Assembly (NCBI GenBank): GCA_950022295.1
Contig: OX465600.1
Location: 204,877,782-204,941,781 of the forward strand
Direction: 5' to 3'
Source: Bromus sterilis
Lineage: Eukaryota; Streptophyta; Magnoliopsida; Poales; Poaceae
Length of the DNA stretch: 64,000 nt
Position numbers and translations under genes: made by a program. Below the pieces are notes generated by a model. It searched no databases, was not told the origin of the DNA, and worked only from the letters and a program-made list of their open reading frames with translations. This document shows, piece after piece, positions 23,952 to 32,831 of this stretch. Positions within the stretch are counted from its first letter, which is position 1. Every line of letters starts with the position of its first letter.

Positions 23952-25054
23952 AATCTTCATGGGTAATGGCATCTCCTTAGCTTGTTCCAAGCTTGGGGGA
24001 GTGCCCGGTATCTTTATCTTTATCTTTTTCTTTTGTGATCAAGTTTAGTGTCGCATCATGTCTAGGGAAGTTATCTTATAAAATAGGTATTTGCATTGAG
24101 GTCTATCATTGAAGTCTATTGGTTTCTTCGCCGAACTTGGTATTCTCTTTACGCAATCAATCTTATATGCTGATTCTTATGGGATTATTGATCTTATATA
24201 TCAGCTATGGCTATGAAAACTTTATTTAGTCTTGGCAAACATAGCCTTGGTCATAACAAGAAGAATGATTTTTTCTAGTAGCGACATGGCCAAAACCTTT
24301 ATGTTCTTATGCTTGAAGTGTTATGCTGACAAGGAAGACAACTTGTTGTTTCATGCCAATTCTTAATATAAACCTTATATTTTTTTACATCCAATTCAAC
24401 ATCATTTGTCTTCTCTTAAAAGCATTTGCCAGTCAAACCTTGTACTAAGCAGGAATAATGCTTGTGCACCCATACCTTGAAACCTCAACCTCACGAAGAT
24501 TCCACCATACCTTTCCTATTTGTGGTATTTCACCGCCACTCCTAAAGTATATTATTCATGTGCTATCTTTAAATCTTAAAAATAGTATACACCTTGTTTG
24601 TGCCTCTGTTTTAGCTCATGAGGAAGTAGTAGATAATTCATGATCTTCTCATTCGGGACAAGCTTTATCTTGGGATTGCCTGTCTAATCTACAAACTCCT
24701 AATACGAGGACAGACTTGCATGAGTGGTCCCAGCTCGTAAAATATAATGGCAACAAACAAACCCACCTTCACGCTTTGTTCATGAGAAATCAGAAAACTT
24801 TGGCAGTGATAAAAAAAAGGAGACTAAGGGTATGTGATCGTTCCCACTTGGGAGTCGTTCCTCAAAACATGTCGAGCATGAGAAGTATTGGACTATCTAC
24901 TAGCATTCGTTGATGAATTATGCACCTCCCAAAATCCTATTTATAATCCTATTGATTTCAAAACCACTAAAATCTCTAGCACATGAGTTTTCCCTACTTC
25001 CCTATGCGAAGGGCTAAGCCTTTAATTTTTATGTTGAGTCAGTAAACCTTCTTC
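23952..25054 (+). other. Athila-A 3' non-coding internal region, part 1
   Basis: About 1.1 kb between the third ORF and the CACTA-1 insertion holds no recognisable gene. It begins with a polypurine-like CCAAGCTTGGGGGAGT (about 23988-24003), identical in core to the true polypurine tract at 36988-37001. Short frames here have no domain. It continues at 36492. Confidence 0.7.
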
Positions 25055-25256
25055 CACTACTAGGAGAAAGGCTAGTAGTAGCGGCCCCTTTTGGCTTATC
25101 AGTAGCGCCCTAGGGCGCGCTACTGCTAGCACGCTACAGCTAACTTGTAGCAGTAGCGCGCGTACGCACCCGCTACTACTACACCAGTAGCGCCCCCTTA
25201 GAGCCCTCTACAACTAATACGAGTAGCGCGTACAGGTAACAGGGCGCTACTGGTAT
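25055..25256. repeat. CACTA-1 left terminal inverted repeat and subterminal array
   Basis: The terminus is followed by about 180 bases of direct and inverted GTAGTAGCGG, CAGTAGCGCC, GCGCGCTACTGC and CGCTACTACTAC units. Such arrays are the DNA-binding sites of the TnpA-type protein in En/Spm-like elements. Confidence 0.85.
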
Positions 25257-25509
25257 TTATTTTTCATTTTCTGTTTCTTTTTCCCATCGTATTTTTGCTG
25301 TATTTTTACAGGTATTATACAATATAGTCTCATACACATACACAGGTTTTCTACAGAGTACAAATCTCATCATATCATACACATACAATAATCATGATCT
25401 CTCATATCCAACACAAATGATGTCTCTCATCATGTCATCTCTACAATAGCGATAGAAGTTGTCACAATATCTTAAATACATGCAACTACAAGCAAGTTTC
25501 ATCATCCAT

Positions 25510-25764
25510 CTAAACTATGATATATACTAGAAGAGCGGTCAATATGAGGAAGAGTGGAATTATGTAGTAGCTCACGAAGCGCCGCCTCCGATGTTCCTCT
25601 CGTGCTATCGTACATCTCAAGTAACTAGCTTCCGCTTCCTCTCTGGTATTGAACCCTCTTTGGCTGCCGCCCGGGAACCGGTGCACTTGGGCCTGACACT
25701 CTGGCCACTCATCGTACACTCCTGGAACCTTCCCTATGTACACGGCATAGCACTTCTTCGGCAT
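25510..25764 (-). CDS. Small RNase H1 N-terminal-type (hybrid-binding) protein with C-terminal membrane segment
   Basis: The intact 84-residue frame starts MPKKCYAVYIGKVPGVYDEW. Residues 5-48 match the hybrid-binding domain of RNase H1 N-termini (Pfam Cauli_VI/viroplasmin type): YAVYIGKVPGVY, a conserved Trp at 20, C23-Q-A-Q-V, F30 and a FNTREEAEAS end. That domain binds RNA/DNA hybrids or double-stranded RNA. A basic REEHRRRR stretch precedes a hydrophobic helix from about residue 63 to the C-terminus (YYIIPLFLILTALLVYIIV), a tail-anchor arrangement. There is no RNase H catalytic domain. It lies 3' of the Ulp1-like gene on the same strand, 290 bases away, so it may be a separate gene or a terminal exon. 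It is the only uninterrupted domain-bearing frame in CACTA-1. Function in the element is unknown. Confidence 0.7.
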   Translation of the reverse strand: MPKKCYAVYIGKVPGVYDEWPECQAQVHRFPGGSQRGFNTREEAEASYLRCTIAREEHRRRRFVSYYIIPLFLILTALLVYIIV

Positions 25765-26056
25765 CGATGATCTATGTACCTATTAGAGATGAATATTCAT
25801 TATAGGAATTCAACAATAGTACACAAAATAATATACTTGAGCAACACGAAGACAAGAAGTTAGTGAATAGATGCAACATAAAGTAACATACATAATATAA
25901 TATACACACGTTGTTCATGGTACCCCAACTAATTCACTAGCTAGCAAGCGTTACGCAATTAGTTTAACATGACTGTTAAATTACATCACAAAGGTTTCAT
26001 ATCGCTTCCAAAAGTATAAATTCAACCGAGACATCATCATCGGCATAGTCAATACA

Positions 26057-27573
26057 CTAGAACTTCCATCCATCCATATCTGGGAGGACGCACCCTAGCT
26101 TATTGAACGGTGTAATGTCCAAAAGCAGCATTCCTACGCGAGTTTTAACATACGCTCGCGATATTGGGCCGTGGAAGAACATCCCCTTCTTGTCGACGAC
26201 TTCTTTCATGATGATGGTTGCAATATCCTTCAGGATGCGAAAGAAGTCATCTCTTACTTTATAATCCGGTTCGGCGAAGTTTTTTGCCCATATCATGATA
26301 TGATTGTCATCTTTTCTTGCCATGCGAAGACGTTGCTGATCCTTTCTGAACTCCATCATGAGATGTATGACATAGTATCCATCATTTTTACTTCCTTTCG
26401 GTTGATGGATGTTGCAGAAGTTGGTTTTATGCGAGAAACACGACGCGCCCTTCCTTCGTGACTTTTTCTCGATGTGGCCACCCCTCATGCCGAAGCCCTG
26501 GAGAGCGGAATCCAGAAGACTCATTACTTTGGTGTAGTCCTTCCTTTTGAAGTTCCTAGACGAGTCGAAATACACGACATGGGAGACTCGCGGGAAAAGA
26601 ACGATAAGGACGGCGTGCCCCTCGCTGCGCAAAATAAATGCACCTCAAATTAGCTAGCCTCCATATGAGCCAAGGAATGATTGAAATGTAAAGGCAATCG
26701 GGAAATGACTTACACTGGATGATAAGGCACGAGAACCATTTCCTTCTCCTTATTCATCAGCGTGAAATTTTCGATGTACTCCCTAGCAGTTTTAAGTTCA
26801 TAGTGACCGAGCGACAAGAAGGACTCATGCATGTAGTATGGATCTGCCCCCGCGATTTGCGAGATTTCCTCTCTTTTGATGACAAAGCTCATATGGAGCG
26901 CAAAAAGGCAGACGATCGTAAAATCGAGCCGCCTAGTGAGGAACATCTCAAAGATGTGATCAAACCGCAGGAAGAACACTTCCGCAGGCGCCGTGTCGAC
27001 GTAGCCGATGCCCGGAGGCACACGTACCGCATAAAGTGGATATCCTGGATCCTTCGACGCGAGAAGGCTTTTCACTGTCGACAGTACATGGTCGTGCAGT
27101 CTCCTGAGATCCCCTGATATGCTCTCCAGCGGTTTCGGGGGGAGGATCGGCTCACCCGCAACATGGATCAACGTCGTACCTTTCATCAGTACACGGTCTG
27201 CAAAACCGGTTGGCGGAACCGACTTGCTGCTAGAAGCATTGACAGCCTTTTTGGCAGCTAAGTCTTTCCTATTCGGTCTCTTCCTCGGCTTCTTCTGGGG
27301 GAGAGGTTGTGATGAGCCTTTCATAGCGCCCTTGATCGCCAACCCAAGTGTTAACGGGCTGAGCAAGGGTTGTTCATGCAGGTTTGAGGCGGCATCTGGA
27401 GGCGTGTCCTGCAAGGGTTGCACGAAGAGAGACTTTTTGCACTCATACCTAGGATGCTCCTGCTCCGACAGAATATCCATCTCCTTGTCCACATGCTCCT
27501 TATTGGCCGACTCATATGGCTGACTCATCATTTCTACTTCATGATTAATGAAGGCGGTGTTGAGGAATTGCAT
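26057..27573 (-). pseudogene. CACTA-1 Ulp1-like (C48 peptidase family) domain, catalytic Cys missing
   Basis: Two exons are read on the minus strand. The first (27573 to about 26713) has a Lys/Pro-rich stretch (QKKPRKRPNRKDL), then VPPGIGYVDTAPAEVFFLRF, LDFTIVCLFALHMSFVIKRE and ADPYYMHESFLSL. A gtaagt donor lies near 26713 and a gcgcag acceptor at 26625. The second exon carries EGHAVLIVL (His of the triad), VVYFDSSRN (Asp) and HQPKGSKNDGYYVIHLMMEF. In Ulp1-like proteases the last motif reads Q-P-x-G-[ST]-x-x-C-G-[YF]-Y-V; here Cys is replaced by Asp while the oxyanion Gln remains. The exon ends PDMDGWKF plus stop at 26057. Upstream frames (27534-27773) are out of phase with it. Plant CACTA elements often carry such Ulp1-like domains; this copy would be proteolytically dead. 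Confidence 0.75.
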
Positions 27574-28730
27574 AGGGTCACCATCTCGTCCATGTTATCA
27601 TCCATTTCTTGCTGGAGCACGGGGGAGAAATCACGATCCACTCTTCTTGGACCGCCTTCCTCGCGTCGCTCGCCGCTCTCACCCAGCATAACAGGCGGCG
27701 CTAATAATTGCGGAGGCGGGGTGGTGGTGTTCATACCTTCTTGGGGATGTGTTGTCGTTGGTGTGGTCATCACGGCGGCAGACTCGACACGAAGAAGACC
27801 CTTCGGCCATAGGATGAATTAGCCCTTGCAGTCTGCAAGCCGCATAGGGGTCTCGTCTTCCTCTCCCCCGAGTTGTACCGGAGGAGCCAAATCCTCGTGG
27901 CCCGGTTTGACACTCGCCACAGAAACCTTGAAAGTGGTATTGGGCATCTGCATGGTGTGGATCATCCGATCCGTGGGATTTATTATCGTTGCCTTTCCCA
28001 CATACATCGTCTGGCCATTGATCATGTATAGTAAGGTGCACGGGGTTCTCTCGGCCTGCGAAAACATGTCTACGGCGTCAGACATCCAAAAGGCAACGAA
28101 AAAGGGATATATTATAGATACGTTGGTGTGAAGCGTAATTACCGTGAGGGCGTCGAGCTCAGCCAAAGGCGAAGGCCCGCCTAGCACGCCAGAGATAGAG
28201 GACGGGCTGCTATGAACGGCTAATGGAGCATGTACGGATGCGAGAGCAGGTCTCGCTGGTGCGATGTTCACCGAGTTGCTCCCGACAAAGCTTGTACGGG
28301 GAAAATCCGCTGCCGTTTTGTCTGGATTTTGCTTCTTCCACTCGATAATAGCCGGGATCAAGGATGAAACCGAAGCTGCGAACTCATATCTACAGGCAGC
28401 TAAAGCTGCATTGACTGCCGACTTGATCATCTCTTGTTTGGTCGCTTGTTCGGTCTCAGCTGCTTTTTTCTCAACCGCAAGCTTCACCTTCTCGTCGATG
28501 TTGACCTGACTAAACTTCCTTCTCTGCCTTTTGGCCTCAGGGTCCTCGTGGTAGTAGTGCTTCCACTGGGCACCGTCTCCGACGCCGTGCACACGTCCAT
28601 GCTGCGGCCGAGTGTTCAAAGGGAGGCCCTTCATTATGTTCAAGGCCCGGTTGAGATGGGTATCCCACTTGGGCCTCATCGTCGACTTAGACGATGAGTC
28701 GCTTTCGGCATCAAGCTTGTGTTGCTCTTT
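27574..28730 (-). pseudogene. CACTA-1 second gene, central exon
   Basis: After an acceptor ctttcgcag at 28731-28739 the minus-strand frame reads through MRPKWDTHLNRALNIMKGLP, AQWKHYYHEDPEAKRQRRKF and an alpha-helical Lys/Glu region (EKVKLAVEKKAAETEQATK). It then has a Pro/Ser/Ala linker and a segment with GQTMYVGKATIINPTDRMIH, ending at a stop at 27819. The basic/charged first part continues the Transposase_24 region; the rest is the variable linker seen before Ulp1-like domains in CACTA proteins. The frame between 27819 and 27574 is disrupted, so the link to the Ulp1-like exon is broken or spliced in a way I cannot resolve. Confidence 0.6.
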
Positions 28731-28762
28731 CTGCGAAAGAAACGTTGGAGCAACTAATTAGG

Positions 28763-29440
28763 GAGTACTCGTTCGCAGCCCGCTCCAGCGAACAGCGCCA
28801 CGTGTTGCGCTCACAGCGATCCCTCAGGATTTTATTTTTTTTATTTTTGTGTACGCGTTTTTTATGTTTAAAAATTGGTTTTTTCGGTGGTTTTTTCGAC
28901 TTTTCCGGTTTTTGCACGCTTTTTCTATACGTTTTGGTGAAAAAAAATAAAAAAAAATTTCGAAAAAAAGAGGCACGACCTTACCTCCGCGGGAGGCACG
29001 AGTCGTGTCTCGTTCCTCCGAAAAAGGCACTCGTGCCTCCTTTTATGAGGCACTCGTGCCTCAAAAAACAGGAAAAACAAAAAAATGTGAAAAGGAACTA
29101 TCGTGCATTTTTTGAGGCACTCGTGCCTCCTTTTTAGAGGCACTCGTGCCTCCTTTTTTGATGCACTCGTGCCTCTAAAAATAGGAAAAACAGAAAACGT
29201 GAAAAGGCACTCGTGCCTCCTTTTTTGAGGCACCCGTGCCTCTTTTTTGAGGCGCTCGTGCCTCCTTTTTTGAGGCGCTCGTGACTCTTTTTTGAGGCAC
29301 TCGTGCCTCCTTTTTTGAGGCACTCGTGCCTCTAAAAAACAGGAAAAACGGAAAAGCACTAGAGAGCGCCACTTGGCGCGCGCGCGAAGCGCCAAGTGTC
29401 GCGCGCGGAGGAAACGCGGTACTCGTTGCAACGAGTACTC
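28763..29440. mobile_element. Hairpin-repeat insertion in the CACTA-1 intron
   Basis: A 678-base block is bounded by inverted GAGTACTCGTT (28763-28773) and AACGAGTACTC (29430-29440). Its centre (about 28970-29335) is an array of more than ten units of GAGGCACTCGTGCCTC, each an inverted repeat with 7-base arms and 2-base spacer, separated by short T-rich runs. Subterminal GCGCCA(C)TTGGCGCGCGCG and its near-inverse add further hairpins at 29370-29405. It sits in the intron 28731-29543. No coding capacity; Arg/Lys-rich frames are translations of the repeat. The shape suggests a non-autonomous DNA transposon, but the TSD is not clear (tta on both sides is possible). Confidence 0.55.
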
Positions 29441-29543
29441 TTAAACTAGTGATTTCGAAGAAATGTGGACCATTTACAAATGTTACTACAACGTGTATTC
29501 TGACTTGATGAGAAGCTAATATAAGGTGGAAAAAAAATATTAC

Positions 29544-30203
29544 CAGTAATCTCATCAATTCCCTCGTGGGCGCGTCCGTGGACCAAACCTTTTTCTTCGA
29601 GTCCCACTTGTAGCGGGCCCTGATGAAGTCATACTCCTGCGGGTCGGTGAACTCCGCCAAGGGGTCTGGGATCCCCGCGGCTTCACGTTCCGCGTCCTCC
29701 TTGTCCCATATGGTCCTTTTTCCAATGTAACCACGGCTTCCGAGGCGGTGTTTCCCCGTGTTCATTTTCTGAAGCCCCTTGAATTTCGCGGACCTAAGCT
29801 TGGCTTCGTCGGTAGCGCAAGTGTCCTTGAATTTTAGAAACTCAGCTTCCGTAAGTGATGGATTCTCCGCAGAAATCTAGGACAAAGGTTTGTTCATCTC
29901 AATCAATCGTTTCACCCTCACTTTCCACGCGGACAATGCGTTGCTGAACTTGACCATGGAGGCGGCGTTTATGTCAGTCATTGCATCATCATCCCACGGA
30001 GTTTTGCTCTCATCCCGATCCGGGAACTTGAATTTTTTGTGCAGCTTCGTAAGGAGTAAATGTTCCATATTTGGTATGCTCCTCAAGTCATAGTCGTTGA
30101 TGCTCGCGGTTTCCCGTAGGATGCATCCGACTTGGTTGCCGTAGCACTTGCGAGCTTCCGCCGGCACTATTGGCTCGAATTTTCCAGGATGCACCTCTGT
30201 CAC
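29544..30203 (-). pseudogene. CACTA-1 Transposase_24-type (TnpA-like) N-terminal exon
   Basis: From the minus-strand ATG at 30203 the frame reads CYGNQVGCILRETASINDYD and NALSAWKVRVKRLIEMNKP. After an in-frame stop at 29877 it continues SLTEAEFLKFKDTC, GKHRLGSRGYIGKRTIWDKE, DPQEYDFIRARYKWD and the exon end RELMRLL, followed by a gtaat donor at 29543. The GSRGY-GKR-WDKED and Phe-x-x-Ala-Arg-Tyr motifs are those of the plant Transposase_24 (Ptta/En/Spm) family. These proteins are thought to bind subterminal repeats and assist the TnpD transposase. One nonsense mutation is visible. Confidence 0.8.
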
Positions 30204-30309
30204 TAGCAGTTGGTCGACATGTTTCCTACGATATATTTAGTCTCCAAGTTTAATTCTCAAACTATAAAAAAGGACTAAATACCGTCCTATCAAATACCGG
30301 GCACTCGAT

Positions 30310-30460
30310 ATGTCATACTTTGTAGCACAAGTCATGTCGAAATTCACGGTAAATTTCGGCATGACCTTTGCTAAAAAGTGGACATATCGGGAACCTGAAA
30401 TTTGCCGGAAAGGAAATAAATCCACATTCCGGCAAAACATAGGCCCCTCGGATCCCTGCA
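30310..30460 (-). promoter_or_regulatory. Upstream box of second CACTA-1 gene (shared with first gene)
   Basis: About 110-150 bases just upstream of the second gene contain AAATTTCGGCATGACC, a GGACATAT block and a CATTCCGGCAAAACAT block. The same three blocks in the same order occur upstream of the TnpD-like gene at 35737-35835. Position suggests a shared promoter, 5' UTR or intron element. Confidence 0.5.
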
Positions 30461-30479
30461 TATGGGAAAAGAAGAAAAT

Positions 30480-31430
30480 TCGTACACAATATCATTTCAT
30501 TTGCATTATCAACTCCAAAAGTTCATACAAACTCCTAAACAATATGAAATATTACTGTTATTTTATTCATTCAAATCGGTAGAGTGCAAGGTTTTGAGAT
30601 GCAAATCCGGCCTAGTGAGTAATGAGCACATGGTGTTGCACAGAGCATAATAAGATGGTATTGGCGACCATGTGTTTTGTTCCATCAGATTGTTCTGTCT
30701 TAAGCATATACCCACGCACACAATTAGACAGAACAACTCTTCACAGTTACACTAAGTAGAGTAATTCAACAGTGATCAGACCTACTGATGATTCACTTTT
30801 TACTAATAATAAAAAGAAGATCTATTATTGTTTTGCACAATTAACTTGCACAGTTCCTTGCATGTTGGTACTGTTAAACTTTGTACTCCTATACAAAACA
30901 GAGTTTGCAGGATAACAAATTTTTATTAAGAGTACACTGTATGAATTTTAAAAAATAAAACAATAAAGCAGAAGGTGTGATTCCAATTTTTTGCATGCTT
31001 GATTGGGCTACTTGTTTTTTTCCCTCTAATCTGTTTAAAATTGGTGATGGAGTTCAAAGTTCAAACTGTACTTGGAGTAATATTGATGGAGTACGTGCAG
31101 CTAGCCATTGGCATTTTTTTTGACATTTTCAGAAAGCAGTAATTATACAGGTGAAGGAGTTGAGAGTTAAAACTGTACTGGTGATGGAGTTCTGTTTATT
31201 TTCAGAAACTACAATATACTAGGCCACTGCCAATTATACAGTTTTGAGCAATTCTTCATTTTTGATTAATTCTACAAGCCACTGGCAATTATTCAATTTT
31301 GAGTAATTCTTCAGTTTTAGAACTGCATCTTGACATTCTTCAGTTTCTACAGGGCATCTAGAGACCAAGATCCGGCATTTGTTTGCCGTGTTCGACGGAA
31401 TGCTCGTGAAAGGCTATTGCGCGCAGCAGT
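30480..31430. other. CACTA-1 AT-rich inter-genic stretch
   Basis: About 950 AT-rich bases between the second gene's upstream box and a GC-rich block. I see no gene, RNA or mobile element. Short repeated phrases such as CAATTATTCA and GTGATGGAGTTC occur. Confidence 0.5.
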
Positions 31431-31760
31431 GAGGGTGAGATGAAGTGAAGCCGGAGGCATCATCGAGCTGTGCGGCTGTAGTGAAGGCTGGGGACGGGGA
31501 AAGATCGACGGAGGATGGAGGAAACGGGGGCGGGGGGCTTACCGATTAGATCAATGGTGGCGGCAGCGGCTTGACGACGACGGCGGCCGCGGAGGCGAGG
31601 CAATGAGGGCGGCGGAGGCGCGGCGATGAGGGCAGGGAGGCGAGGCGACGAGGGCGGCGGAGCCGAGCGAAGAGGGCGGGGAGGCGCGGCGACGACGACG
31701 ACGGCCGGGGAGGAGTTCGATAGGCAGAGATAGAGGGGAATGAAAAGAAGAACCTGCCCG
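31430..31760. repeat. GC-rich degenerate tandem repeat in CACTA-1
   Basis: Imperfect repeats of GAGGCGAGGCGACGAGGGCG type units (31590-31700) lie in a GC-rich island, flanked on the minus strand by the internal subterminal-like array and, downstream, the second gene. It resembles a GC-rich promoter or first-exon region of that gene, but no frame is convincing. Confidence 0.5.
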
Positions 31761-31775
31761 ACCGGTTTAAGTGAA

Positions 31776-32005
31776 ACTTAGCAGTAGCGGGCCCTGTCAG
31801 CGCGCGCTACTACTACGTTTAGCAGTAGCGCGCGCTGACAGGGCCCGCTACTGCTAAGTTTAGCAGTAGCGCGCTCTGACAGGGCCCGCTACTGCTAAAA
31901 CTTAGAGGTGACCCGCTTAAGTTTAGCAGTAGCCCGCTCTGACAGGGCCAGCTACTGCTAAACCTTAGCAGCAGCGCGTGCTGACAGGGCCCGCTACTGA
32001 TATTT
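31776..32005. repeat. Internal subterminal-type array of CACTA-1
   Basis: Five or more tandem units built of TTAGCAGTAGCGCGC, TGACAGGGCCCGCTACTGCTAA and their inverses lie between the two main genes. The units match the type of the element's terminal arrays, but they are more regular (unit about 45 bases) and contain GGGCCC-centred palindromes. Confidence 0.8.
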
Positions 32006-32159
32006 CTGGCATTTTTTTTCCTCTTTCCATTTCCTTTTTAATTTTTTTTCCGAACAACGACCGATACAATTTATATAATGTATATTTAACAGCGGCAATA
32101 TATAATTTGACCGATCGATAACGCGGTTAAAGTGCAAGTATAAAAAATAGATACATATA

Positions 32160-32830
32160 TAGATTACAACACACATTTAGTTTCTCAGCGTCGAGGACGT
32201 TTCTTAGTGATTAGTTTCTTTCCTTTTTTGTTCGTTTCCGAATAATTTAGGCCCTCGTTGTGACTTTTCCTTTTCCATGGAGTACGATCTTTCATAGGTA
32301 ATGTAGTCTTTATTCTTCTTTTGACATATGATTCATCTTCGTCGTCATCTTCCCTCATCGGGTTGCCGTACTAGTCATAGTTTTCTATGTTGGTGACTCC
32401 ATCCATTCCGACGATGTTTCTTTGGCCTCTCCTCACGACAACACGGCTGAGATTGCTCGGGTCAGTTATGTAGAAACATTGTGTCACGTGCTTAGCGTGT
32501 ATCCATGGCTCATTTTTGGCGATGACGTTCACGGTAGCGCTCTTGGCGTCGGGTATAGACATAGTAGTGAAATACCGGTTTTATTTTTCGACATTATTAG
32601 CCCATTTGACACGGAACATCGTCGCATTGTGTAGTCCAGAGTAGTTAAGCTCCCAGATCTCTTCGACCCTTCCGTAATATCTTTCAGTTGAGCCGTTGTC
32701 GTCAGTCATGCATTCTATCGTCACCCCCGAGTTCTAGAAATCACTTATCATATCTCTGGCCTCCGTATAGAACGTGTAACCGTTTATATCATATGCCTGA
32801 TAGGTGAGGAAGTTGACAGCAGGGCCATGT
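32160..32830 (-). pseudogene. CACTA-1 TnpD C-terminal region (DUF4216-like)
   Basis: Minus-strand sequence reads GPAVNFLTYQAYDINGYTFY, then TIECMTDDNGS, YYGRVEEIWELNY and MFRVKWAN, and IHAKHVTQCFYITDPSNLS. These are motifs of the DUF4216 domain found at the C-terminus of plant CACTA transposases. It ends in a Lys/Arg-rich tail (KGKKLITKKRPRR). At least three in-frame stops (about 32740, 32560, 32370) are present. Confidence 0.72.
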
Positions 32831-32831
32831 G

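Noticed and set aside
28925..29431. Arg/Lys-rich repetitive protein (ECLKKEARVPQKRRH-like)
   Set aside because: It is only the translation of the GAGGCACTCGTGCCTC hairpin minisatellite; other frames are repetitive too.
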